From: Salticus scenicus
Taxonomy: Eukaryota > Arthropoda > Arachnida > Araneae > Salticidae
Direction of reading: 5' to 3'
Assembly: GCA_963930645.1 (NCBI GenBank)
Contig: OZ005652.1
Span: 269,120,006 to 269,184,005 of the forward strand
Length of the DNA: 64,000 bases
Shown here: one piece after another, positions 10,950-22,005 of the stretch
How the letters are laid out: each line of letters opens with the position of its first letter
Numbering within the stretch: position 1 is the stretch's first letter
Translations under genes and position numbers: made by a program
Notes under the pieces: model-generated
Databases searched by the model: none
Told to the model about the DNA's origin: nothing
The model's input: only the letters and a program-made list of their open reading frames with translations

Positions 10950-11235
10950 AAAAAGAGATAACTCAACACGTGTCATTTATTATTTATATTAAAAACACTT
11001 TAACAACACGCAAAATTATTTTTCATTTAATTTTTTTAAATATTATCCGAAGCTTTTCGGTTTGAAATTCCAAAGCTTCATCAGGGTTTCTTCCCTGATG
11101 GTGCTTTGGAATTTCAAATTTTTAATAATATTTCAAATTTTTTTAAATAAAAATTAATTTTCCTTTTTTTTAAAGTGTTTTTAATATAAATATCAGTTAT
11201 TTATTGGGCTGAACTCGTTTTCTCTAATCATTCAA
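10950..11235. repeat. imperfect inverted repeat enclosing a palindromic hammerhead-like segment
   Basis: The left arm (about 10950-11087, with ATTAAAAACACTTTAA near 10989) pairs with the right arm (about 11093-11235, with TTAAAGTGTTTTTAAT near 11172). The centre is CCCTGATG-type sequence around TTTCTT. One arm carries CCGAAGCTTTTCGG, which the other has lost. It appears to be two ends of one element joined head to head. See the hammerhead-like entry. Confidence 0.7.
11042..11093 (-). ncRNA. degenerate hammerhead ribozyme-like motif
   Basis: On the minus strand CTGATGA is followed by AGCTTTGGAATTTCAAACC, which can form stem II TTTG/CAAA with one extra G-C pair. GAAA and the palindrome AAGCTT follow, then C as possible cleavage base. 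The GAAAAGCTT end is shared with the well-formed hammerheads at 61.8 and 62.3 kb, so the same element family is likely. Stem I has only two good pairs (CC/GG), so this copy is probably inactive. Confidence 0.45.
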
Positions 11236-12384
11236 GTTTAATTTATTTCGAGCTGGGTAAAAAGCTAGTAGGAAGACAAAAATGTGACCGACTTAATGAA
11301 AATTGCCTTCTTAAAACAGGGACACATTCTCCGTACATTATAGTACGGAGGTGCATAAATTTTTAGGGAATCTGGCACATTTTCATGCTAACTCGAAATA
11401 AACGCGGGCATTATAAAAGTGGCACCTGACCGACTATTTTAAATGCATCTCAGACTTTCCCGCAACAACCTTGGAAGATGATATTGTACTTTACTAAAGG
11501 GCGTCTGTGGTACGTTTATTTGTTAGAATTACCTATCCATTCCCATGAGCACCTTTAATTCTGTAAGTAATCATATATTTTTTAACTTTTAGTTAAATCT
11601 CACAAAGAATATTCTAGAATTTCTACTTTACCAGACCTGGAAATATACCTAATCTCAATCCGCTCCAAAATGTTTAGTCTATAAAAATGCGGGGGTGAGA
11701 GGGAGAGGTTTCGAAATTTACAGCCTATAACTCTGCAAGAATTAGAAAAAAAATATATGATTTTTGACACTCTGAAATTTCTTAGATTTATATTAAAACA
11801 CTGTATAATACTAAGCACTTGCGCAATGAAGCAGTAATTCCATATAAAGGTGGAATTAACCCAATGCAGAATACGTATTTTTAATAAGTCACTGTTCAGG
11901 TTAAAAAATAAATAGTTTCATTTCATATATTAAAATTACTTTATTTTATAGAATAAATCATAATAGAATTATTTATTTTATAATAATTTTATAATAATTT
12001 ATTTTATAATAATTTATTTTATATAATAAAAGATAATAGAATACAAAGTATATGTTTATTATATTTCTTTTAAAAAAGAAGTTTTATTCAGATTTTTATT
12101 AAATGTAATAAAGCGAATTACTAAATCGGAAATGTATATAGGTATTGTTTCATCTATTTAGTATTATGCAAACAAAGCAATTTTATTTCTTTCAACCATT
12201 AGTTTTGAAGTTATTACAAATAAAAAAATATAAATAAATTTTTCTGCAGTGCAACTTTTTCTTTTTTTTCTTTTTTTGTTTGTCCATTAGCGTATATGAA
12301 GTGTAACGGTATTATTTACTTTACTTTCTATGCGAAAACATTCGTTTCTAAAAAATAAATTCTCGTAAACATGTTATAATTAAC
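11236..12384. other. no recognised gene
   Basis: AT-rich DNA with a small hairpin CCGTACATTATAGTACGG near 11330 and a TTTATAATAA-type low-complexity patch near 11975-12030. The minus-strand frame at 11600-11818 matches nothing I know. Confidence 0.5.
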
Positions 12385-13790
12385 ACTTTCCAACAAAGTT
12401 GAAAAGTGTTTATGATTTTGGTTTGTATGTCTGTCCGTGTCTCCGTCCGTCTGTCTGTGTGACTATGTGGGATCTAACTCCTGTAAATATTAAGAAAATT
12501 TTTTGAAACTGATATAACATTAATCAAGTTCATTATCGAATGCCCCCTATTGAAAATGAAGTAAATACACTGGTTTGTGAACAGAGACACCTGAAGATAT
12601 TCTAAAGCATTGCGTTCTATAAGAGATATTTCTATAAACCGTATTTTGAGAACTTTACTTTCAAAATAATTTCATGAAATTGAAATACATTATTCTTAAT
12701 AACACAATATTGCTTTTTATATAATATAGTAAGATTAGCATTAATATTTCCAGGGTCAGAAAAATTATTCATCTACATTAGGGACTATTATTGGAAATTT
12801 GCTAGAATTACATTTTCGTTTTCTTTGAGCGTTTTTAACACTTTCTAACCACTTTTAAGAGTAAACATGATTTTTATTAGTTTAACTGTCTGTCTATGCA
12901 TCTGCTTGCCTTACCGTCCGTAAATATTTTCGGAAGTTCTTAAAATGATGTATGGTATTCAAATTCACTATGGAATGTTCCCTATTTAAAATAAAATAGG
13001 CAATAATAGGCTCTGTACTAATAACACTGCTCGGCATGAAAGTTGCCCCCAACACTAGTTTTGCAAATTCTTATGTAAAAGGACCTCCTGAATCCCAATA
13101 TGACGTCCATTTTGCCCTATCGCCCACCGTTTATTGGGGAGGCACCTCTATTTTTACCACTTATCGGTAATTTTATGGCTATAAATTTGATTTATAGTGG
13201 AGAAAAGAAATATTTTAACTGTTAAATATCTTTTGAGGGCCTAAAGAGATGAAAAATTTTATAACATGAACATTTGCAGCAAGGGGAAGATTTGGGGAGG
13301 GGGATATGCCATGGAAATTATCCATTACAGTTATTAGATTTTATTAATCAATTATCACTTTTTATACATTATATTTTTTCCCATTTTTAAGAGATAAAAT
13401 AATGTTTTTTCATTCTCCAAATCAAATTCATGGCCATAAAATTACTGAAGAGTGATAAAAATCGGGGGGATGAGCTAACGTCTCGAGAAAACGGTGGGTA
13501 GTGGGGCAAAATGGGGGTCATATTCCGATTCAGGAGGACATTTTACATAATAATCATCAGGAATGGTAGAAAGGAATTCTGAAATAATGTTTTCCGTAGC
13601 ATATGATATGCTTACTGTGAAGACTTGCAGGACTGCACTAAGATATTCAAATCCATCAAGGTCTACATCTGTAGATTGATGGAATTAGAGTTCCGTTTAT
13701 GTTAAGCATTTTTAACACTTTTTACACTTTTCGACAATGTTTAAGAGTGATTGTGAATTTAATTATTCTATATGTCTGTCTTTTGAAAAG
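12385..13790 (+). repeat. dispersed repeat family R1, plus-strand copy with nested fold-back insertion
   Basis: It begins AACACTTTCCAACAAAGTTG, followed by a CTGTCTGTC-rich patch, then GTAAATATT and TTGAAACTGATAT, then a GGTTTGTG...GGGACAC module. Sub-units restart at about 12835 and 13708 with TTTTTAACACTTT. The same arrangement is seen at 41622-43195 and inverted at 9440-10295. An unrelated fold-back sequence (13071-13550) interrupts it. Confidence 0.7.
13071..13550. mobile_element. fold-back (MITE-like) element inserted in R1
   Basis: The left arm, about 13071-13200, reads TATGTAAAAGGACCTCCTGA and goes on to CATTTTGCCC, CCCACCGTTT and GTAATTTTATGGC. The right arm, about 13411-13550, is its reverse complement with perhaps one difference in six. 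A ~210-bp unique centre lies between. No coding capacity. The R1 repeat resumes on both sides, so this is a later insertion. Confidence 0.7.
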
Positions 13791-14075
13791 TGTTATAATC
13801 TATGCGTACCACAAGATTTTTTTTTTCAGTATTTTCCAAATCTGTTCGTATGATTTATGTGATTGAGTAATTCTTCTTATTCTTTCAACATTTTTAATTT
13901 TCTTATATTTTTAATCAGAGAATCGGATCAAATATTAATAACGTAATTAATTTGAATTTGACTAACACAATTAATCTGCTTAATTTAATCGACATAATTG
14001 CAATTACTATAATACGAAATTGTTATTTAACAGAATTATTGACCATGATGAGAGTAGACGATTTTTATTTTATAA
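13791..14075. other. no recognised feature
   Basis: AT-rich DNA between R1 and the composite element. I see no gene or repeat in it. Confidence 0.5.
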
Positions 14076-14239
14076 AGGTACTAGCAGGCTTTGCCCGCTT
14101 CGCTGGACATTAAATTTAAATGAGTTGTCATTAATCTTTATTAATAACATAAGTTCTCGCTGTGATTGGTAGAGGTTTTCTCGCTCGCAACGTGAAGAGT
14201 CTGGGTCCCCACTGTCTTCGGCACAACTTACCCACTTCT

Positions 14240-14490
14240 TACTTCCCCTTCCTCAGAAGGTGAGTTCGAAGTTTTGTAAAATCCCACTAATGTACATAAT
14301 GCGTACACTTAATCAATATCCACACACAAAAATTCGCCATTCTAAGATAATTCAAAGTGAATTCAAACGGAAAACGTGTTTTTACACATGCTTATTGCCC
14401 TCCGACTCCGAGAAGGTGGTGGATGTGGGGGGGGGGGGGGATTTTGAATTTCGTAAAATCCCGTTACAATAAGTGCCGGTTGCATACAAA
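14240..14490 (+). repeat. two diverged copies of a ~170-bp segment
   Basis: AGAAGGTGAGTTCGAAGTTT followed by GTAAAATCCCACT at about 14256 is echoed at about 14411 by AGAAGGTGGTGGATG, a G13 run, then TTTCGTAAAATCCCGTT. Both are followed by sequence containing ACAAA and TTTTTACAC. Low similarity makes the unit limits approximate. Confidence 0.5.
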
Positions 14491-14631
14491 CAATTTTTAC
14501 ACAAAATTTCGTGACCACAGAAGTCTTTAATAGAAAATATTATAAATAAAAAAAAAAAAGTAAGTAAAGAAAATATATAGACACGACATTATTTCATTAT
14601 TTAAAACATGAAAATCTGGCATTGACAGATT

Positions 14632-14832
14632 TTAATTTAGTGCCAGAGGCCTACTGCTAAACTTGTTAATATCGACAAATTCTTCTTTAGTTAATTCGTG
14701 ACGATCTAAATTCCATGATAAAGTTTTCATTAAATCAAACCAATGTGTTTCAGCTGCAGATACTGTAACAAATAACGTTGGAAGTCCAAACTGTCTTATA
14801 GCCGCAAAACAACGTTTTTTCTCTTTTTTCCC
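14632..14832 (-). pseudogene. Helitron replicase fragment (Helitron-like N domain)
   Basis: On the minus strand an open frame without Met reads KRCFAAIRQFGLPTLFVTVS, then AAETHWFDLMKTLSWNL, then DRHELTKEEFVDIN, and ends in a TAA at 14632-14634. Helitron Rep-helicases have in their N-terminal (Helitron_like_N) domain the run A.R..G.PT.F.T.SAA...W.DL...L, followed by an acidic L..EE region; this is a close fit. The fragment is ~65 codons, lacks the HUH nuclease and the helicase, and its 5' side is replaced by the G-rich minisatellite. It identifies the segment as Helitron-derived but it is not functional. Confidence 0.7.
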
Positions 14833-14839
14833 AATGAGG

Positions 14840-15116
14840 GGGAGGTGTGCCTTGGGGGGAACTCATGTCAAAGGTGTGCCTTGGGGGGGACTCATGTCAA
14901 AGTTGTATCTTGGGGGGGGGACTCATGTCAAAGTTGGGCCTTGGGGGGACTCATGTCAAAGTTGGGCCTGGGGGGGACTCATGTCAAAGTTGGGCCTTGG
15001 GGGGACTCATGTCAAAGTTGTACCTTGGGGGGGACTCATGTCAAAGTTGTACCTTGGGGGGGACTCATGTCAAATTTGGGCCTGGGGGGACTCATGTCAA
15101 AGTTGTGCCTTGGGGG
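14840..15116 (+). repeat. G-rich minisatellite, ~28-bp unit, about ten copies
   Basis: The unit is ACTCATGTCAAAGTTGTGCC plus TTGGGGGG, with G-runs of six to nine that vary from copy to copy. The length is not a multiple of three in all copies, so all three plus frames stay open with the same peptide pattern (GLMSKL, GTHVKV, GDSCQS). These apparent open frames are by-products of the repeat. The regular G-runs about 22 nt apart could pair between units as quadruplex. Confidence 0.95.
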
Positions 15117-15870
15117 GACTTCATTCAATAAATCCGCATTCAATAAACCGACTGAAATAGGCCCTTAGCACTATTAAGAGTGACGTATAAAAATTCGACA
15201 ACGCTGTACCGACTGAAATAGGGGTACCTTGGGGGGGACTCATGTCAAAGTTGGGCCTGGGGGGGACTCATGTCAAAGTTGTGCCTTGGGGGGACTTCAT
15301 TCAATAAATCCCCATTCAATAAACCGACTGAAATAGGCCCTTAGCACTAATTAAGAGTGACCTATAAAAATTCGACAACGCTGTACCGACTGAAATAGGG
15401 ATACCTTGTGGGGGGACTCATGTCAAAGTTGTGCCTTGGGGGGACTTTATTCAATAAATCCCCATTCAATAAACCGACTGAAATAGGCCCTTAGCACTAT
15501 TAAGAGTGACCTATAAAAATTCGACAACGCTGTACCGACTGAAATAGGGATACCTTGGGGGGACTCATGTCAAAGTTGTGCCTTGGGGGGACTTCATTCA
15601 ATAAATCACCATTCAATAAACCGACTGAAATAGGCCCTTAGCACTAATTAAGAGTGACCTATAAAAATTCGACAACGCTGTACCGACTGAAATAGGGGTA
15701 CCTTGGGGGGGGGACTCATGTCAAAGTTGGGCCTGGGGGGGGGACTTCATTCAATAAATCCTTATTTAATAAACCGACTGAAATAGGCCTCTAGCACTAA
15801 TTAAGAGTGACCTATAAAAATTCGACAACTGTACCGACTGAAATAGGCCTCTAGCACTAATAAATACAAA
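15117..15870 (+). repeat. five ~150-175-bp tandem units that embed the G-rich unit
   Basis: ACTTCATTCAATAAATC restarts at about 15117, 15292, 15442, 15589 and 15743. Each unit continues CCGACTGAAATAGG, then TTAGCACTA and AAGAGTGACCTATAAAAATT, then a second CCGACTGAAATAGG, and ends in one or two G-rich ACTCATGTCAAAG units. It is a composite array that grew from the minisatellite next to it. Confidence 0.95.
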
Positions 15871-16061
15871 AAGCACAGCTTTAGTATGGGAACCCTTTGG
15901 TGACTTTAAATATTTTAAGCCATTTTTGCGATGAACTGAATTGGCTATCTCAATTGTGCAATTAAAGATCTTGGCGAGAAACGTCAGATCTACTTCGGAG
16001 CCAAATTTCAAATTTTGCCAAAGGGATCCAATACTAAAGCTGTTCCATACCGAATCTGGGT

Positions 16062-16393
16062 TCAAAACGGAAAAAGGGTAAATTAAATTAGAAATATCAG
16101 ACCTATATTTATAAATTTGATACCGAATGAAAGGGGCGATTTTGCTGAATCCAGGGGTTCAAACAGGATTTCGATGCGACAATTAGATTTTTAAAAAATA
16201 ACTAAAGTATGAAATTTAAGTGGCAACGGAAAAACGGATAAAGGGAAAAATAAATTAGAAATATCGGACCTATCGTTACAAATTCAGTACCACATGAAAG
16301 AGGTGATTTTTCTGAATCCTGGGGTGTAAACAGTTTTTCGATACGACAATTAGATTTTTTAAAATTAACTAAAGTATGAAACTTAGATGGCAA
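16062..16393 (+). repeat. ~167-bp direct duplication
   Basis: Two copies start near 16062 and 16229. Both hold AAATTAGAAATATC, GGACCTAT or AGACCTAT, a GAATGAAAG-like block, a CGACAATTAGATTTTT block, and end AACTAAAGTATGAAA. They differ at roughly one base in seven. Confidence 0.85.
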
Positions 16394-16585
16394 CACTTCA
16401 TTTCAATCTTTTCATAATTTGTAGTGAAAATCACGCGAATACAAAAATCTTTAACTTAAAAATTTATTTTTATATTTCATTTTTTCATTCAAAGCGTTTT
16501 AGTGAAAATATATTTATGGCGCATGCGCAGGCGTGTTTTACCCACAATTTAAACACTAATTATAATTTTGAAAATTTCTATATAT

Positions 16586-16966
16586 ATAATTTCAAGTTGG
16601 GTGAAGACCTAAATTTCTGCCAAGCGCCGTCGAATTCCGTCCAGCCATTCTCGAGTGATGCCCGGACAAACGTGTTTTAGTCTTTTACCCCCTAGGGGGG
16701 AACGGGGGGGAATTTCCGAAAAGTTGATAGATATAATTTTAAGTTGGGTGAAGACCTAAATTCCTGCCAAGCGTCGTTGAATTCCGTCCAGCCGTTCTCA
16801 AGTGATGCCCGGACAAACGTGTTTTAGTGTTTTACCCCCTGGGGGGGGAACGGGGGGGAATTTCCGAAAAGTTGATTGGTATAATTTTAAGTTGGGTGAA
16901 GACCTAAATTCATGCCACGCGTCGTTGAATTCCGTCCAGCCGTTCCCGAGTGATGCCCGGACAAAA
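16586..16966 (+). repeat. three ~147-bp tandem units
   Basis: TATAATTT(C/T)AAGTTGGGTG starts at 16586, 16732 and 16880. Units share GACCTAAATTCCTGCC, GAATTCCGTCCAGCC, GTGATGCCCGGACAAA, then TTTACCCCCT with a G-run and GGAATTTCCGAAAAGTTGAT. The third unit is cut off in the last block and followed by (AC)n. The CCGTCCAGCCGTTC...GATGCCCGGACAAAC text followed by ACACACAG is the kind of 3' tail seen in RTE-like LINEs; this is a loose likeness only. Confidence 0.9.
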
Positions 16967-16990
16967 AAAGCGACATTCGGACACGATGAC

Positions 16991-16999
16991 ATACACACA

Positions 17000-17032
<33 letters not shown>
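16991..17032. repeat. AC dinucleotide microsatellite
   Basis: About 20 AC units after the third 147-bp unit. Confidence 0.95.
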
Positions 17033-17033
<1 letters not shown>

Positions 17034-17150
17034 CAAAATTTTCTGAAGTCATTTTCGACTTTCAGGGGGTGTGAAACGTGAAGATATCGCAAAATTTTTC
17101 GATTCCGACAAATTTACAGACAAAACTCTGATTTTATTAATATAGAAGAT

Positions 17151-20100
17151 AACACTAGATGCTAAAAAGCCAATTTTATTTATTACAGGCTATATCTTAA
17201 GAAGTGCATCCCCCCCCCCCCCTGAAATTTGATTAAAAATAACCTCATTATGTACATTTATTTGAAATTTTGTCCTATACAGCAATATAAAAAGTTTTTT
17301 TTTATTATTATTTTTTTTTTTTTTTTTTTTTTTACGGTAAAAATTGTTATTGGGCGATATGGGCCAAAAGCTAATCAGCATCAACGTAAGTGTATCCCCA
17401 AAATACTGTATCCACAGCATGATATACTCTATCCACAAAATTTAGGATACACACAAACAGAAAAGAGAAGCATTTTCTAAAACTGTTAAAATCTCTTTCA
17501 GGACATCATTTTTAGATTTTGTTTCAATGGACATATATTTTTCAAGAGTATATTCATTTTTTTTTTTTTCATTTTCTGCAAAGATGTGAAGTTGATACTT
17601 ACATTTAAATACAATAAATTGAATAATCAATGTTATAGAGAGAAAAAATAAAAAATAAAAATATTATTATTATTTTTTTAATTATATATTTCAGATTTTT
17701 TTTTTTAAATGCATGCTGATTTTTAAAATTTCAATTAATTTCTTATCCTGAAAACAGGGGTAAAAAATAAAAGTATGCACAAACGTAAACGGCAATTATC
17801 GAATTAACTAATTATAAACATTTTCTTTGTGTAAAAATGACAATTTAAAATACAATGTAAACAGAAAAATTTAGAAAAAATTACGTATTTTAGGTGATAT
17901 ACTACCTTGAAAGATATCCCGAAATAAGCAAGGGCTTTCCATTAGTTATATTTTTGTATTACCTGTTACATAAAATTTAGTCACTGTAATATGTAATATA
18001 AGTGACGCTTCATTTTTTTATATTGTATGTGATATAAATATTAACAAAAAAATTTTATTCAAAATTGTTATTTAATAGAAGCATAAAACGAATCTAAATG
18101 AACAAAATAATAACAATATAAACAATATAAATCATGCTTTTATATGACTTAATGCATCGCGATTTAAAACTTCATTAATTATAAAATGCATAATAATTTT
18201 GTATATTGTCAAGCTTTTCTGTATATTTTAAGCTATTAATGTAAAAAATCGATTTTATTGCAACTGCTTCACAATATGATCCCTTAAGTGTGTAGTAAAC
18301 ACCCACGATACAAAAGTGCCTTAGAGAAACACCTCTATCCGTTCCTTGATACAAGAAGTCTTTAAATAAACAAAATTTTCCAGCTAGATAATGTCTGTAC
18401 CTTACGCCCACGAAACTTTAAATTTATTTTGCTACCTTAAGGTTTATATATTACCCTAAAGAGATAAGACTTGTGATATGAATCCCATTGACACAATACC
18501 AGGAATTTTCAAATATATAACCATGAAAAAAAAAAAAGTTTTCAATAATATGAGTATAGAAGGAGATAAAAAGTAAAATCATATTGAGAAAACAATGCAA
18601 TTTTTTACATTCTGGGCGTATACCTTGTAAGAAAAGTATTGTAATCATGAAAAAAATCTTTGACATTTTGCTGTATGTAAGTGTTTTTAAATACCCTCAA
18701 TTCATTTTCGCCATGTTTAACGTTATACATCAATATACGTATGTATTTATATGCGTGCTTGTATGAAGAAAGAAGACTATTAATTTTATTGAGTTTAAAT
18801 TTGGCAAGAATTTTACAGATTATTTGAATATAGTGCATACATTTTATAAGTTTAAGGTCTGGAGTGCTCTTACAGTGTTAATAAAATAATTTAATACATT
18901 ACAGCCTATGGACTCGTAAAATTTGAATTTGAATTTAATTTTTTATATTACTTAAATGTGGAGAAAAAATATATATGTTCTATTGCTTTGGCAAAACAGG
19001 TTTACCGTGTGAAATGCTGTGCGTAGAACCTACATTTTTTTACAATGGGAATTCCCAAATAATTTACATATTTTTCGTCCTATAGGGTTGTATTGCCTGA
19101 AAAAAATTGAAATACTTAAAAAAGAACGGAACTAATAAAAGTTTTAGAATTTTGTTACAGAATGTCAGTTACTGAAAACTGCGTGTTTCAATTTGTAGTT
19201 TTTCATTGAGACGTACAAATTATTTGTATACTTTACGGTTCGTAGTACAAACTTAAGAACTTTGACAGAGCTACTCAAATACCCTTGAAACATTTTGACG
19301 TTTGCTAAGTCGAGTGAAAGCCTATTTAAATTTAAGATGCTGATACAATTTAGGAACTATTTAAAATTTGGTAGTAAAACTGAGTAAAGAAATTAGAATA
19401 TTATAAAACTGTTTATTATCTTTAATTAAAATCTTTATAAATCACGAATCCCATAATACGCAACTTAAAACATTTTCATGATGCTTTACTATTTATTTTA
19501 ATTATTTTAATTATCCTGTTAATTTTTTTTTTTTTTTTTTTTAAGTTAGGCATATTTTATTATAAAACTACTCTCCTACAATATTTGTAGGTTTTATTTA
19601 TTTTTAATCAGCAGTGACTCTATTTTCATATTTATCATTACAATGACAGAAGGAAAAATCCAAAAATATAAATGAAACTGGACATAAATACACAAAATAA
19701 ATAAACAAATAAATAATCTAATTAAAGTTTAAAACAAAAATTATATTTATGTTATTAGAATTTTTAAAGCTTAAATTTTTTAATGTATTTAATTAAATAT
19801 TAAATTTTGCATTAAAATTTACATATTTTTATACGCATGTAATTGATCTTTTTCTTTTACTTCCAAACTGCAAACTCTTGGGCTTTGAAAAAGTTTTGGA
19901 TATCACTTACAATACGTGCAATATTTTGGAGGTTTTGCGTAAATTATCATATGCTAGTAAACAGTTTTTAAAGTTTTAACCACCCTCATCTTATTATTTT
20001 TTTTTTTTTATATTACATTTGTCCCCCTAAAAAAAAGTTTCCATTTATATCACAATATTTTATTTTTATATTTACAAAAACTTCCTTCTTTTAAAAATAA

Positions 20101-20941
20101 TAATAAGTTTTATACTTTACAATGTATAAAATCTTTTAAAACATTAGGGAAAAAACTCCAGACAAAGCTTGTAATATTACACAATACAGGTGTTTGTACT
20201 TACAATATTTGTTTTCCCAATAAATCCACAAACCCCATCTGTAAAACTCTTTTCCCCTTCTACAGAAGAGCTTTTAGTCCTCGATAATGTCCTTTTTATG
20301 TATTTATCGCTCTCTTGGCAAAGACGTGTGTTTCCTTATCATTGCTTTGCCCCTCGACAACCTAAAATCTCAGTGATGTGTAGCTATGCTGCGGAGGAAG
20401 AAATAAATTGGATTGATTCTGGGGATATGAGATTGGAAAAACGCAACTTTAAAATTCGAAAACGGCTGAACATAGATATAAGCCTCTTTTTACTATTTGT
20501 TTCCTTCGGAATGGTTTATTTTCGAGGTCGCAGAATCATTGGATGTATTTGTGGGGAAAAAAATATATAGAAAATGTCTTTTTCTTATTATTTAGTTTTT
20601 ATAAAACAGCGATTTACGCGAAACTACGAGATTCTGGAAATTGAAAATTCCTATGATACATTGAATCAAATCTTTTTTGATTGAATTGAATCAAAAGTAT
20701 AATCAATATCAATCAAATGTTCTATTTCTGGTTACGGAAACTTTTTTTTATTTTCGTTTGAAATGTGAGGTGAATTGTGGTTAACATAAAAAAAACCCTG
20801 TTATATTTATTGCAATTTCTATACTTTTGATTTATTTTTAAATTTTTATAAAAGTTTGATCTAATGTATGTTAGAATTTTATTCATTAGTGTTTATAAAT
20901 ATGTATAATGATTTTTAGTAAATATTGTTAAGAAATTAAAC
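17151..20941. other. AT-rich DNA, no recognised gene apart from one uncertain open frame
   Basis: It contains C12 at about 17211, T23 at 17311-17333 and other homopolymer runs. Short open frames at 17190-18838 are AT-driven. I recognise no family, exon or RNA gene here; the frame at 20190-20570 is listed separately. Confidence 0.5.
20190..20570 (+). CDS. uncertain hypothetical open frame, 126 codons
   Basis: I do not recognise this frame. It is the longest start-to-stop frame in this AT-rich part that is not driven by a simple repeat, and its central 250 bp are less AT-rich than the flanks. The predicted protein begins with a hydrophobic stretch (MFVLTIFVFPI), has a basic middle (LEKRNFKIRKRLN) and a hydrophobic segment near residues 97-112 (SLFLLFVSFGMVYF), ending in CICGEKNI. 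No known motif, no splice-site pattern that I could support, and no homologous copy elsewhere in the window. It could be a chance frame, an exon, or a decayed element. The start shown is simply the first ATG. Confidence 0.15.
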   Translation: MFVLTIFVFPINPQTPSVKLFSPSTEELLVLDNVLFMYLSLSWQRRVFPYHCFAPRQPKISVMCSYAAEEEINWIDSGDMRLEKRNFKIRKRLNIDISLFLLFVSFGMVYFRGRRIIGCICGEKNI

Positions 20942-22005
20942 TGGTGTGTCGCTCACACGACTATCTCTTACCCTGAAATTTAGTACTATAAATACAGATT
21001 AGAGATTAAGGGGTAAGATAATGAGTACGTTATTTAAACATATGTTAAAACAATTCAAATTAGGCTTCGGAACAGTTTTATTGGGCAAATAAACAGAATT
21101 CGAATCTGTTATTAAATTTAAAAGTTCATTTAAGATTATCCGGACAAGATTCACACGCAACATTCCTTGAAACTTATCAATCACAATCAAACTTTCCTAG
21201 TAACAAACACATTAATTTCAAACTACAACATTTACATCACTTGAAATTACTTGTTTTTAATTTACATTTACTCTAAGAGACACAGACAAAAATCAAACGT
21301 AAAAAATTTGAATTCGGTGTTCAGGAAGTCTCAAAACGTCTAATTACACAAAAAACCAAACGATGAACATTTATCTTTAAAAAATACATTATTTACTGTA
21401 TGGCTATTAGGAATTAATTTCAATCGTTGGGCAGCTTTCCTGGACATAGTAAAATATTATAGTAAAGCACTTTCCCTAACAATAAAAAAGAAATGTTATG
21501 ACTTAAATTTTGGCAGCCCTGTATATTTTTTGAAGGTTATGTACACAGCACGTGGTGCACATAAATATAATCCTATATTAATAACACATGGCACAACCTG
21601 AAATACACTTTCATTAATTTTTAATCATTATTATTTTAGTGCAGTCTATAGATGTTAAACTCTGCTTACCTGCAATTTCCCCCATAGACGTAACGCATTT
21701 GAATTCTCTTGGGTGTCCCTGTACACGAACCATTTACTTTATATCAACGAAAAGTTCAGTGCAGCATTTATATATGGTACAAAGTTAGAATATTAAATTT
21801 GGAATTTCAGCTATTATTTGTTCTTGAGATATGCTGATAACAGAAAGACACACATACACAGAGACACACACACCAAACACTAAAAACATGATTTTTCAAT
21901 TCAAGGGACCTCGAAACGTCTAAATATAGCAAAAACTCAATCTTAAAAATTTGACCCAAAAACATTACTTTCTCTACCATAAATATACATATGAGAAAAA
22001 AAAAA
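20942..22005 (+). repeat. dispersed repeat family R2, copy 1
   Basis: It starts GGTGTGTCGCTCACACGACT followed by CTCTTACCCTGAAATTTAGT, includes AAACAATTCAAATTAG near 21048, TTTCCTGGACATAGTAA near 21436, GGTGTCCCTGTACACGAACC near 21711, an ACACACAGAGACACAC patch near 21850, and ends AATTTGACCCAAAAACATTA then CTTTCTCTACCATA. The same blocks in the same order are found at 36638-37872 and inverted at 53970-54908. No coding sequence seen. Confidence 0.8.

Larger units (their letters stand above)
14076..17150. mobile_element. putative composite non-autonomous element (Helitron-derived core)
   Basis: The segment opens with AGGTACTAGCAGGCTTTGCC followed by CGCTTCGCTGG and closes with GATTTTATTAATATAGAAG. 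Sequences of this kind often border non-autonomous arthropod elements. It is visibly more GC-rich than both flanks and consists of several local tandem arrays plus a Helitron Rep fragment (separate entries). I infer one composite mobile element because composition changes at both ends together; it could equally be several neighbouring insertions. Ends were set by these motifs, not by a proven target duplication. Confidence 0.35.

Noticed and set aside
14834..15168. Three overlapping plus frames of 94-108 codons
   Set aside because: All are the G-rich 28-bp minisatellite read in three phases; repeat peptides, not a gene.
16802..17092. Frames encoding CVCVCV or HTHTHT
   Set aside because: Translation of the AC microsatellite and the 147-bp tandem units.
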